Below are positions 29,593-38,375 of a DNA stretch of 64,000 nucleotides, one piece after another; positions within the stretch are counted from its first letter, which is position 1, and each line of letters begins with the position of its first letter. This stretch comes from an uncultured Bacilli bacterium (GTDB lineage Bacteria > Bacillota_I > Bacilli_A > RF39 > UBA660): assembly GCA_944358445.1 (NCBI GenBank), contig CALVRC010000002.1, positions 1 to 64,000 of the forward strand, in the 5' to 3' direction. The notes below the pieces were generated by a model. It made no database searches. It was not told where the DNA came from and saw only the letters and a list, made by a program, of their open reading frames with translations. A program made the translations under genes and the position numbers.

Positions 29593-32475
29593 TTAATTTA
29601 GTTTGAGAATTTTGTTTGCTATTATTTGATACTCATCATATCTTTTTTCTACTTTACCAGTTATTTTTAAAATATCGCCTATTTCAATTTCTGGAGATAT
29701 TTTATAAGTTCTTGGGAAGACTACTATATCAGCTTGAGATAGTTCATCACTGGCAGTAATAAACATCATTTTTTCTTTAGCTTTTGTATCAATTTCTTTT
29801 GTTTTATCAACATAGATAATTGCTTCAACTATTTTATCAAAGTAATTACTGATATCTTTTAGCTCTATGGCTTTTGGATTTTGTTTTTTATATTCTGTTA
29901 CTGGATGATTACTTAAGTAAAATCCAAATACTTCTAGTTCTTTTTGCATTAATTCTTTTTTAGTAAATTCTGGGTATAATTCTAATTCTGGTTTAAAGGT
30001 ATCATCAGAAACATAAGCTCCTATTTCACTATAATTAGTAATAAGTTCTAAGTTTTGAATTAATGTTTTTTTATTAAATCCAAAGGAATCAAAAGTTCCA
30101 GCGTATATTAAATTTTCTAATGTTTTAGAGTTTATAGTGCCTCCATAACAACGACAGACAAAATCAAATATATCTTTAAATTTTCTTTTATTTCTTTCCT
30201 CTAATATTATTTTAGTGGCATTTGTTCCGACATTTTTTATATTAGTTAAAGGAAATATTATTTGATTATTAATGGTTACATAGCTCTCTTCACTTATGTT
30301 TATATCTGGTTTATGGATAATTATTCCATTTTTAGAACATTCATATATATATTCTTTAGTTTTTGTTTCACTATTAATAGCACTAGATAAAAGATGTTTC
30401 ATAAATATTTTGGGATAGTGAGCTTTTAGGTAAGCCATGCGGTAAGATATCATGGCATAAGCAACTGAATGTGAACGGTTAAATCCATAATCAGCAAATC
30501 TAAAAATCATGTCATAGACGTTTTGAGCAAGTTCTTTATCATAACCTTTTTCAATACTACCTTTAATAAATTTATCTTTTTCCTTTAACAAAATATTTTC
30601 ACTTTTTTTACTCATAGCTCTTCTAAGTAAATCTGCTTCAGCCAAGGTATAGCCAGCCATAGTACTTGCTATCTGCATTATTTGTTCTTGATAAACAATG
30701 ATACCATATGTTGGTTTTAAAATTGGTTCTAAGTCTTTATGAAAATAATCGATTTTTTCTAATCCTTTTTTTCTTCTAATATATGAGTCAATATTTTTCA
30801 TGGGTCCTGGTCTAAATAGCGCTAGAGCGGATACAATGTCTTCAAAGGTAGTTGGTTTAAATTTTTGTAGAAACTTTTTCATACCTTCTGATTCGAATTG
30901 AAATATGCCTATGGTATTTACTTGATTGAAAATGTTTAAAGCTTTTGGATCATCTTCTGGAATGGTATCAAATTCTAAGTTTTCTATTTCTTTTAAAATG
31001 TTTGTTATTAATGTTAAGTTTTTTAGACCTAAGAAATCCATTTTAAGTAATCCTAGTTCTTCTAGATGGTCTTTATCATATTCTGTTGCGTAAAATTCGT
31101 CATGAGTTTTATCTAATGGTATATAATCATCTAGATTATATTTAGACATAACAATACCGGCGGCGTGCAAGGACGTATGACGTTTTAATCCTTCAAATCT
31201 AGAGGCTATTTTATAAATGGGTTTAAATTCTGGATTTATTTCTAAAAATCTTTTTACTTTAGGATTTTGATAGTTTTGCTTTAGGGTTAATCTTGAGTCT
31301 AAGAGTTTACTTAGGTGGTCTACTCTATCTTGTTCAATGTTTATGGTTCTACAAACATCTTTAATGGCTTGTTTAGCGGCTAAAGTTCCAAAGGTAACTA
31401 TTAGCGCTACTTTTTTTAATCCATATTTATGCATGCAATACTCTATTACTTCTTCTCTTCTTGTGTCTTCAAAGTCGACATCGATATCAGGCATGGTTAT
31501 TCTTTCTGGGTTTAAGAATCTTTCAAATAATAAATTATATTTTAAAGGGTCAATAGTTGTTATATTTAATGTATAAGCTACTAATGAACCTGCCGCACTT
31601 CCCCTACCGGGTCCAACTAAAATGCCTTTATTTTTTGCGTATTTAATGTAGTCTGACACAATTAAAAAATAATCACAAAAACCCATTTTATTTATTATTT
31701 CTAATTCATGTTTTAATCTTATGGCATATTTTTTAGGGGCTTTGCTTCCAAATATTTTTTTCATACCTTCAATGCATGCTTTTTTTAATTCTGTATAAGC
31801 GTCTTGATTTTTATTAAATACCGGTAACAAATCTTGATGTGTTTTTATTTTGACATCGCATAAACTTACTAATAATTCGTTATTTTTATCTTGATTTGGG
31901 AGTGGTAATAAGCTGACATTTATGAAGTTTTCTTTTACTTCATTTACTTTAATACCTTCTTTAATAGCTTTTAAGTATTTTAAGTATTTTTCGTCTTCTT
32001 TATTTATACATAAAATTTCATTCATATATAATATATTACTAGCTTTTATTTTAGATTTTTGTTGTTCATCTTTATAAGTTATAAAAATATGTTTATATAG
32101 TTTTGTTAATTCGTTATATAATTTCCTACTTTCATAAGGAACTAGACAAACAAGGTTAGATGAATATTCAGATAAATCATCGATGGTGAGTTTTTTTTCT
32201 GACTTGATTGTTGTTAATTTAATTAGGTTTTTATATCCTTCATAATTTTGAGCATATAAAATTACTATTTCGGGTAAGGATAATTCTAAACCAATTATTG
32301 GTTTAATATTATATTTTTGACACGCTTTATAAAAATCTAAGACTCCATACATGTTATTATCAGTAATAGTTAGAGCTTCTATATGGTTTTCAAAGGCAGT
32401 TTTAACTAAATCTTCAATTTTAATCATACTTTTTAAAAGTGAATTACAAGTTTTTATATTAAGTGGTGCATACAT
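29593..32475 (-). CDS. dnaE: DNA polymerase III subunit alpha, DnaE type
   Basis: The 960-aa protein has the DnaE polymerase core with catalytic aspartates in PDIDVDFEDTRREEVIEYC, GPGRGSAAGSLVAY and the RPGPM..IDSYIRRKKG segment. A helix-hairpin-helix region follows, then an OB-fold near the end (KEKMMFITASDELSQADIVVFPRTY). In Bacilli, DnaE extends primers before PolC takes over. It lacks the C-terminal tail of longer alphas. The N-terminal PHP domain reads YAPLNIKTCNSLLKS where active PHP domains have HLHxH, so metal binding and proofreading there are probably lost. The start follows GGAGGGA. Confidence 0.95.
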   Translation of the reverse strand: MYAPLNIKTCNSLLKSMIKIEDLVKTAFENHIEALTITDNNMYGVLDFYKACQKYNIKPIIGLELSLPEIVILYAQNYEGYKNLIKLTTIKSEKKLTIDDLSEYSSNLVCLVPYESRKLYNELTKLYKHIFITYKDEQQKSKIKASNILYMNEILCINKEDEKYLKYLKAIKEGIKVNEVKENFINVSLLPLPNQDKNNELLVSLCDVKIKTHQDLLPVFNKNQDAYTELKKACIEGMKKIFGSKAPKKYAIRLKHELEIINKMGFCDYFLIVSDYIKYAKNKGILVGPGRGSAAGSLVAYTLNITTIDPLKYNLLFERFLNPERITMPDIDVDFEDTRREEVIEYCMHKYGLKKVALIVTFGTLAAKQAIKDVCRTINIEQDRVDHLSKLLDSRLTLKQNYQNPKVKRFLEINPEFKPIYKIASRFEGLKRHTSLHAAGIVMSKYNLDDYIPLDKTHDEFYATEYDKDHLEELGLLKMDFLGLKNLTLITNILKEIENLEFDTIPEDDPKALNIFNQVNTIGIFQFESEGMKKFLQKFKPTTFEDIVSALALFRPGPMKNIDSYIRRKKGLEKIDYFHKDLEPILKPTYGIIVYQEQIMQIASTMAGYTLAEADLLRRAMSKKSENILLKEKDKFIKGSIEKGYDKELAQNVYDMIFRFADYGFNRSHSVAYAMISYRMAYLKAHYPKIFMKHLLSSAINSETKTKEYIYECSKNGIIIHKPDINISEESYVTINNQIIFPLTNIKNVGTNATKIILEERNKRKFKDIFDFVCRCYGGTINSKTLENLIYAGTFDSFGFNKKTLIQNLELITNYSEIGAYVSDDTFKPELELYPEFTKKELMQKELEVFGFYLSNHPVTEYKKQNPKAIELKDISNYFDKIVEAIIYVDKTKEIDTKAKEKMMFITASDELSQADIVVFPRTYKISPEIEIGDILKITGKVEKRYDEYQIIANKILKLN

Positions 32476-32550
32476 AATATCCCTCCATTTTTATTTTACT
32501 ATAATTTTATTGGTTTAAAAAGATAAATCGATGTTTAAATGTTTTTTCTG

Positions 32551-32580
32551 TTTACAATTTAGTATATAACCTGTTATAAT
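32551..32580 (+). promoter_or_regulatory. Sigma-A type promoter of the ClpX-like gene
   Basis: TTTACA (32551-32556), 18-bp spacer ending TGT and TATAAT (32575-32580), 31 bp before the start codon. Confidence 0.7.
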
Positions 32581-32610
32581 ATTTAACACTAATTAGAAAG
32601 GATTAATTAT

Positions 32611-34026
32611 ATGAAAAATAATTTGATTTATGGTTTTAGTTTAGAAGATATTGTTAATAATTTAGGAATTGGATATATTTTTAAGATTAAACATGGCATT
32701 ATTAATAAGTTTAAAGGGATTCAAGATTATTATGAGGTGGAATGTGCTGATTTAGGATTTGTAACTGATGATAACACTTTTATATCTTTAATGAATGATG
32801 TTGGTACAACATATCAATTAGGGAATGGATTCGATGAAGAAAAATTTGTTATTGATTTTCATTCTTTTTCGGGATTAAGCAAGAAAAATAAAGCTTTTAA
32901 TCCTAAAAAAATTTTAGAAAAGTATAAATTAAAGGTAGGAAAATTTTATACTTGGAATTTTGATAAGAATGAATTTGAAGAGATTACTGATAAAGATTTT
33001 TTGAATAAACAAATGAAGAGTAAAAAAGTAAATATAGTTGATTTAGATATTTTAAAAATGTATGATGAAGTTAAGAAGACTATTATTGCTCAAGATGAGC
33101 AAGTTAAACAGGTTTTATCTTCTGTTTATAAGAATCAAAGAATCATTAATTCTTCTTTAGATGATGAGACTATTTCAAAATTAAAAGAAAATATTATTGT
33201 TTACGGTCCTACAGGGACTGGTAAAACAGAGATTCTTTCACAAATTGCTAAATTATGTGAGGTTCCTATTGTTATTGAAGATGTAACTTCTTTTTCCGAA
33301 ACGGGATATGTTGATAGAGATGTATCTGAAATGCTTAGTGATTTATATGCAAGAGCAGGAATGGATTTAGAATTTGCCCAAAAAGGAATTTTAGTTATTG
33401 ATGAATTTGATAAGATTGCCGAAGGTGGAATGGATGGGAATACAGAGGGTCCTTCTAGAAATGGTGTTCAAAGATCTCTTTTAAAATTACTAGATGGTGG
33501 CACTATTAATTTTAGGGAAGATAATTACGATGGAACTATGATTGATTTTAACACTTCTAAACTAACTGTAGTTGCACTGGGAGCTTTTAGCGGAATTAAA
33601 AAAAATGATGACTACTCTGATATTGCTACTAAGGATTTTATAGATTATGGAATTATGAGAGAAGTTATGGGAAGATTTTCTAAACTTGTTTCAATGAACG
33701 CTTTTTCTAAGGAAGAGTATAAAAGAATTTTATTAGAATCAAATTTAAGTCCTTTAAATACTTATAAAAAGTTATTTGAAGAAATGGGAATTAAATTTTC
33801 TTACGATGATGATTTAATCGACTATATTGCTGATGAAGCTGTTGCATTAGATTGTGGGGCTAGAAGTTTAAAAACGGTATTCGATGGAATTATAAGTGAT
33901 AGTTTATTTGATTTATTTGCTGGTAATACTAAGGAAATACATTTGACTAAGCCAGCTGACATGAGCAAATCATATAGAGCTAAAAAGTTAGCTTCTGAAA
34001 ATAGAAAACAAGTAGGTTTTTATTAG
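32611..34026 (+). CDS. Divergent ClpX-like AAA+ ATPase without zinc-binding domain
   Basis: The 471-aa protein has an AAA+ core of ClpX/HslU type from about residue 150 (Walker A GPTGTGKTEI, SFSETGYVDRDVSEMLSDLY, Walker B GILVIDEFDKIA, sensor/arginine region REVMGRFSKLVSM, C-terminal CGARSLKTVFDGII). Instead of the ClpX N-terminal Cys4 zinc domain it has about 140 residues I cannot assign, starting LIYGFSLEDIVNNLGIGYIFKIK. It may be an unfoldase with its own adaptor domain. Whether it docks on ClpP (gene at 54466) is unknown: I see no clear IGF-type loop. It is divergent from dnaE and monocistronic. Confidence 0.8.
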   Translation: MKNNLIYGFSLEDIVNNLGIGYIFKIKHGIINKFKGIQDYYEVECADLGFVTDDNTFISLMNDVGTTYQLGNGFDEEKFVIDFHSFSGLSKKNKAFNPKKILEKYKLKVGKFYTWNFDKNEFEEITDKDFLNKQMKSKKVNIVDLDILKMYDEVKKTIIAQDEQVKQVLSSVYKNQRIINSSLDDETISKLKENIIVYGPTGTGKTEILSQIAKLCEVPIVIEDVTSFSETGYVDRDVSEMLSDLYARAGMDLEFAQKGILVIDEFDKIAEGGMDGNTEGPSRNGVQRSLLKLLDGGTINFREDNYDGTMIDFNTSKLTVVALGAFSGIKKNDDYSDIATKDFIDYGIMREVMGRFSKLVSMNAFSKEEYKRILLESNLSPLNTYKKLFEEMGIKFSYDDDLIDYIADEAVALDCGARSLKTVFDGIISDSLFDLFAGNTKEIHLTKPADMSKSYRAKKLASENRKQVGFY

Positions 34027-34042
34027 ATTTATTTATAAATAT

Positions 34043-34071
34043 TTGACTTATTAATGATATTGTGATAAAGT
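34043..34071 (+). promoter_or_regulatory. Sigma-A type promoter of rpmB
   Basis: TTGACT (34043-34048), 17-bp spacer ending TGA and TAAAGT (34066-34071). Confidence 0.65.
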
Positions 34072-34106
34072 TATATAGCGAAGAAAAAACTTAAGGAGGG
34101 ATAATC

Positions 34107-34280
34107 ATGGCAAAAAAAATAACTGAGGCTAAACCATTATTTGGTAATCGCCGTTCACATGCTTTAAATGCAACTAAACATGCTTTTAAACCAAATTTAC
34201 AAACAGTAACTATTAATGGAAAAAAATATAGAGTTTCTGCTAGAGAATTAAAAAGTATCAAAAAAATGTTAGCTGCTTAA
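34107..34280 (+). CDS. rpmB: 50S ribosomal protein L28 (bL28)
   Basis: The 57-aa product [21 protein letters not shown].. followed by [15 protein letters not shown] and [15 protein letters not shown] matches bL28 (FGNxRSHALNxTKRxFxPNLQ...VSARxLKS). The usual Cys residues near the N-terminus (CxxTGK) are replaced by KITEAK, the zinc-free form. SD AAGGAGGG precedes the ATG. It is a single-gene transcript with its own promoter and terminator. Confidence 0.93.
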   Translation: MAKKITEAKPLFGNRRSHALNATKHAFKPNLQTVTINGKKYRVSARELKSIKKMLAA

Positions 34281-34303
34281 GTCCATGGTTATGGACTTTT
34301 TTT
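34280..34303 (+). terminator. Terminator of rpmB
   Basis: Stem AGTCCAT / ATGGACT with a four-base loop and a run of seven T's. Confidence 0.85.
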
Positions 34304-34312
34304 CATGTTAAA

Positions 34313-34338
34313 AGAAAGCCTGAGAGAATAAGGCTTTC
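34313..34338 (-). terminator. Terminator of the two-component system
   Basis: Stem AAGAAAGCCT / AGGCTTTCTT abuts the histidine kinase stop codon, followed on the minus strand by TTTTAAC. Confidence 0.7.
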
Positions 34339-35598
34339 TTATTTTATTATAAAGGAGATTCCGGTACGTTCGTTTTTGGCAGTTACTTCATACCCTAGTA
34401 GGGATAGGGTTTGTTTAACAATCGATAACCCCAATCCAAACTGTCCGTTAATTCCTTTTTTGTAAGGAGTAAACATGTCGTTTAAAATGCTTTCATCGAT
34501 ATTCGGTCCATCATTATAAAAGGTAATACGTTTATTTTTAACTGTTATCTTCACCTCTTTTTTTGCATACCTTATGAAATTACTTAAGATATTATCAATA
34601 ATGGCTTCCCACATATCTTGGGTTCCTTTAAAATCCGTCTTCTTATCTAGAATATCAATTTGCCATTTAATATCTGGCCTAGTCATTTTAAACTTAGATA
34701 CGGAATTTTCTAATATATCGACAACATTTATTATGCCACTTTTATAGTTTTCCATATCTTTAAAATACGTTAATTTATTCAAATATAGTAAGGAGTGTAC
34801 TTTAATTTCTAATTTTTTTATTTCTTGTTTTATTATATTAAGTCCTGTTTTTTCGTCTTCTACACCATCTTCAATAGCTTCTATATATGATTTTATAACG
34901 GTGAGAGGGGTTTTAAAATCATGAGAAATATTTTGATACATTTGGTTTTTATATTCTTCTTGTTTATGTAGGGTAAGCTTCATTTCATCGATGGCTTTAG
35001 ATAGGACTTTTAATTCATCATCTACTTTATAATTATATTTGTCGACGTAGTTATCATTATCTAAATTATCTACTTTTTCTTTTAGATGACGAATCTTTTG
35101 GGCGAGGGACTGACTCCACCATGCTACAATAGCAAGCATTAGTAGCAAAGTGATTAATAGGACTGGGAATAGAGCCTCTAGTATGTCAGCCCGCATTTGA
35201 CGTACATAATTATCATTTGTAATTGCAACACGATAACTTGCATTGTCATTTAGTGTATTATAATAGTAAGTTTTTCCTTGGTAATTAAATTTACCATATT
35301 CCCCGTTTATGTTCTCTAAAATTTGATTAGCTGAAAGATTTATTACTTCTTTTAGATTACTAGATGTAGTAATTATATTATTTTTTTCATATATATAAGC
35401 TATACTGCTATCAATTTCAGTAGAATTTACATCTGATTTTACAACATCTAGTGGAGTTTTTAGATATAAGTATATATTTTTTTCGTAAATTGGTATTAAG
35501 ACTTTTGGGAGTATAATCGCAAAACTTATATATATAAGGGCAAACATAACTAAGACAATAGTTAGAATTTGTCTATATAAATTATGTCTTAAGTTCAT
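34339..35598 (-). CDS. Sensor histidine kinase
   Basis: The 419-aa protein has a transmembrane helix (about 10-30), an extracellular sensor domain of about 100 residues, a second helix (about 140-165), a linker/HAMP-like region and a HisKA H-box QNISHDFKTPLTVIKSYIEAIEDG with the phospho-accepting His. The HATPase domain follows (IIDNILSNFIRYAKKEV, GLGLSIVKQTLSLLGYE). It is probably the partner of the response regulator whose stop overlaps its start by 4 bp. The signal is not predictable. Confidence 0.92.
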   Translation of the reverse strand: MNLRHNLYRQILTIVLVMFALIYISFAIILPKVLIPIYEKNIYLYLKTPLDVVKSDVNSTEIDSSIAYIYEKNNIITTSSNLKEVINLSANQILENINGEYGKFNYQGKTYYYNTLNDNASYRVAITNDNYVRQMRADILEALFPVLLITLLLMLAIVAWWSQSLAQKIRHLKEKVDNLDNDNYVDKYNYKVDDELKVLSKAIDEMKLTLHKQEEYKNQMYQNISHDFKTPLTVIKSYIEAIEDGVEDEKTGLNIIKQEIKKLEIKVHSLLYLNKLTYFKDMENYKSGIINVVDILENSVSKFKMTRPDIKWQIDILDKKTDFKGTQDMWEAIIDNILSNFIRYAKKEVKITVKNKRITFYNDGPNIDESILNDMFTPYKKGINGQFGLGLSIVKQTLSLLGYEVTAKNERTGISFIIK

Positions 35599-36248
35599 GA
35601 CAATCTATATCCATATCCATAAATAGTATTTAATCTTAGCTTTGGCATTTTCTTTCTAAGTCTTCTTACTAAATCATCTACTACTCTATCACTACCAAAA
35701 TAGTTATCTCCCCAAACTGTTTCTAATATATGACTTCTAGAAAATGATTTGTTTTTATTTTGGACTAGCATTAATAGTAAATCGAATTCCAAAGTAGTGA
35801 GAGAAAGTTCTTTAGATTCATCTTTGACTAGTCTTTTATCAATATCTATTTCATATGTATCATACATTATTTTTTGGGTTTGGCCCATATAAGCTCTTTT
35901 TATAATATTATTAACTCTTAATACTAATTCTTTTGGTGAGTATGGCTTAGTTACGTAATCATCACTTCCTAACTCTAAGCCAATTATTTTATCTAAATCT
36001 TGATCCCTGGCTGATGTAAATATTACAGGAACATCATTGCTTTCTCTTATTTTTTTTATAATGTCATAACCACTTATTTCATCGCCTAACATTATATCTA
36101 ATATCCATAAATTAACTTTATCAGTTACGTGATTTAAAGCATCGGTTCCATTATAATATTGTATTACTTCATACCCTGCTCTTTCTAAATATGATTTTAT
36201 TAAATCATTTAAGTTTTTTTCATCTTCAACTAAACAAATCTTATACAT
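35595..36248 (-). CDS. OmpR/PhoB-family response regulator
   Basis: The 217-aa protein has a receiver domain (CLVEDEKNLNDLI, acceptor Asp in NLWILDIMLGD, VIFTSARDQD, DDYVTKPYSPKELVLRV) and a winged-helix DNA-binding domain (TTLEFDLLLMLVQNKNKSFSRSHILETVWGD, VDDLVRRLRKKM). It pairs with the overlapping histidine kinase. Target genes are unknown. Confidence 0.93.
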   Translation of the reverse strand: MYKICLVEDEKNLNDLIKSYLERAGYEVIQYYNGTDALNHVTDKVNLWILDIMLGDEISGYDIIKKIRESNDVPVIFTSARDQDLDKIIGLELGSDDYVTKPYSPKELVLRVNNIIKRAYMGQTQKIMYDTYEIDIDKRLVKDESKELSLTTLEFDLLLMLVQNKNKSFSRSHILETVWGDNYFGSDRVVDDLVRRLRKKMPKLRLNTIYGYGYRLS

Positions 36249-36640
36249 TAATTATCGCCTCATTTATAGTATAACACTATTTTTGAAATTTCTCATCTAT
36301 CACGACCTTTCTAAGAGCTTTTCTTTTGCTCTGTAATAATCATACTAAATCATTGTGGTGTAATTTTGATAAAAATATGGGAAATTGTGGTAAAAGGAAA
36401 AGTTAAGCTTTAAGCTTAACTCAGGCTGTTGACAAAGTCGGTTTTTCAAACCGGCTTTGTCTTACAGCCTTTTATATTCCCCACAAAAGTATAAAAAAAG
36501 AGCAATTTTAGGGAATTTCTATCTAAAATTGCTCATATTTTGACATTTTTCTACCACTTTAAACCAACTAAAATATTAGTTTTTTAAAATAGGTAGTTTG
36601 TCAACACTCTGAAAGGAGAAAAGTTTCTAACTAATCTCCT
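36249..36640. other. 390-bp intergenic region with a cluster of palindromes
   Basis: No gene is supportable here. The region holds a 21-bp palindrome (36401-36421, AGTTAAGCTT on each arm), a large two-part hairpin (36423-36470: AGGCTGT..ACAGCCT outer, GACAAAG..CTTTGTC inner) and a perfect 12-bp hairpin (36500-36511 with 36523-36534). CAGGCTGTTGACAAA at 36422-36436 and the near-identical inverted CAGAGTGTTGACAAA at 36611-36597 bound a 190-bp segment like the ends of a small non-autonomous element. Confidence 0.6.
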
Positions 36641-36847
36641 TTATTTATTATGATACATTGTTTGAATCAATATTTTTTTATTATTATTCATTTGATTCGT
36701 TTTTAGTTGTTTACATTGCATAGCTGTAATACCTGCAGTTTCAATTATTAAACCTGCACAAAATGTTGTACTATCAGCATTTAACACACCATGTGTGATT
36801 GCTAAAGCTCCTGCAAAAATTGTAATTTTATCACTTATTGTATTCAT
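36641..36847 (-). CDS. Hypothetical small membrane protein
   Basis: The 68-aa product begins MNTISDKITIFAGALAITHG. It has one or two hydrophobic stretches (ITIFAGALAITHGVL, FCAGLIIETAGITAM) and a basic tail. I do not recognise it. ATG 36847 is preceded by AAAGGAGGAAC, which lies inside the 3' end of trmK; the two genes overlap by 17 bp in different frames, so translation is coupled to trmK. Confidence 0.55.
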   Translation of the reverse strand: MNTISDKITIFAGALAITHGVLNADSTTFCAGLIIETAGITAMQCKQLKTNQMNNNKKILIQTMYHNK

Positions 36848-37301
36848 TTGTTCCTCCTTTATATTTTGCACATATAATATCATATGTTTTTCCATCTTCA
36901 ATAATTACTTCTTTTTCTATATAATATTTTTTTGATTTTAAGAATTCTTTTAGTTCGTCAATATTTGTATGACTAGATAATATTAAGTCATTTGTAATAT
37001 TAAAATTTAAAATTTTAATTATATTACGTGTTCCCATACCACTTATAACAATTATTTCGTCATTAAGCTTTATATTATTTAAACCATCATTGGTAACAGC
37101 TATAATATTTGCTTCATATTTTTTGGCGTTTTCTATTGCTGTTTTTGTACAAAATTTTGATTTATCAATTGCGAGACATTCACAGTTTTTATATTTATTT
37201 AAATAGATGTCTAAAAAGGCGTGGTCGGAACCAACGTCTATTATTTTACTATTTGGATTTATTAAATCACTGATAGCTTGCAATCTTTTAGATAATTTCA
37301 T
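36831..37301 (-). CDS. trmK: tRNA (adenine(22)-N(1))-methyltransferase TrmK, short form
   Basis: The 156-aa protein begins MKLSKRLQAISDLINPNSKIIDVGSDHAFLDIYL, the TrmK SAM-binding start, and has VISGMGTRNIIKIL and LILSSHTNIDELKEFL. It methylates N1 of A22 in tRNA. Typical TrmK proteins have about 230 residues; the C-terminal coiled-coil domain is missing here and the gene ends in the SD of a small overlapping gene. It follows rpoD directly, as in other Firmicutes. Confidence 0.88.
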   Translation of the reverse strand: MKLSKRLQAISDLINPNSKIIDVGSDHAFLDIYLNKYKNCECLAIDKSKFCTKTAIENAKKYEANIIAVTNDGLNNIKLNDEIIVISGMGTRNIIKILNFNITNDLILSSHTNIDELKEFLKSKKYYIEKEVIIEDGKTYDIICAKYKGGTNEYNK

Positions 37302-38375
37302 TTAATCACCTAAGTAATCTTTTAATTTTCTACTTCTAGATGGATGACGTAATTTTCTTAGTGCTTTAGCTTCAATTTGTCTAATACGTTCACGGGTAAC
37401 ACCAAATAACTGGCCAACTTCTTCTAAGGTTCTAGGTCTTCCATCTTCTAAGCCGAATCTTAATCTGATTACTTTTTCTTCTCTTTCAGTTAGGGTTAAT
37501 AAAACTTCTGATATTTCATCTTTTAATAGTTCATTAACTGCGAAATCTTCTGGACTCATATTGGTTTCATCTGGGATGAAATCTCCTAAATGAGAGTCAT
37601 CTTCTTCTCCAATTGGAATCTCTAAACTAACTGGCTCTTGAGATATTTTATAAATATCTCTAATTTTTTCTACACTTGTTCCCATCTTCTTAGATAGTTC
37701 TTCTTCTGTTGGTTCTCTATTTAACTCTAGCGTTAATTGTCTTTCAACTCTAGCTAATTTATTTATTGTTTCTACCATGTGAACTGGAACTCTTATTGTT
37801 CTTGCTTGATCGGCAATGGCTCTTGTTATTGCTTGTCTAATCCACCATGTAGCATATGTTGAAAATTTATATCCTTTGGTAACATCAAATTTTTCAACGG
37901 CTTTCATTAATCCTATATTTCCTTCTTGAATTAAGTCCAAAAATAGCATTCCTCTTCCAACATATCTTTTAGCAATACTAACGACTAAACGTAAATTAGC
38001 TTCAGCTAATGTAGCTTTGGCCTGTTCATCACCGGCAGTAATTCTATCAGCTAATTCCAATTCTTCTTCGGTGGTTAACAATTTTATTTGACCAATTTCT
38101 TTTAAATACATTCTTACAGGGTCATTAATAGTTAAATCTTTTGTTAATAGTTCATTACTAACACCACTAGGGTCTTCATCATCTTCTTCGTTTTCTGAAA
38201 CAACACTAATATTGTTTTCACTTAAGGTGTTATATAAATCATCTAATGAATCAGCATCCAATTCTAAATTTTTTAATTTTTCTGCTAATTCTTCATAGGT
38301 AATACTTCCCTTTTTTTTACCTAATTCGATTAGTTCTTTTTTTCTCTCTTCAAAAGTTTTCATTTCTTCAAACAT
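37302..38375 (-). CDS. rpoD: RNA polymerase sigma factor RpoD/SigA
   Basis: The 357-aa primary sigma factor has region 1.2/2 ([100 protein letters not shown]) and region 4 ([41 protein letters not shown]). The start ATG 38375 lies inside the end of dnaG, after AGGAGT, an 8-bp overlap. It is the middle gene of the dnaG-rpoD-trmK operon. The many TTGAAN-17-TATAAT promoters in this window are its likely targets. Confidence 0.97.
   Translation of the reverse strand: MFEEMKTFEERKKELIELGKKKGSITYEELAEKLKNLELDADSLDDLYNTLSENNISVVSENEEDDEDPSGVSNELLTKDLTINDPVRMYLKEIGQIKLLTTEEELELADRITAGDEQAKATLAEANLRLVVSIAKRYVGRGMLFLDLIQEGNIGLMKAVEKFDVTKGYKFSTYATWWIRQAITRAIADQARTIRVPVHMVETINKLARVERQLTLELNREPTEEELSKKMGTSVEKIRDIYKISQEPVSLEIPIGEEDDSHLGDFIPDETNMSPEDFAVNELLKDEISEVLLTLTEREEKVIRLRFGLEDGRPRTLEEVGQLFGVTRERIRQIEAKALRKLRHPSRSRKLKDYLGD

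Noticed and set aside
36423-36534. Hairpins read as a tRNA or other classical RNA gene
   Set aside because: No cloverleaf, no CCA or T-loop motif; only simple inverted repeats are seen.
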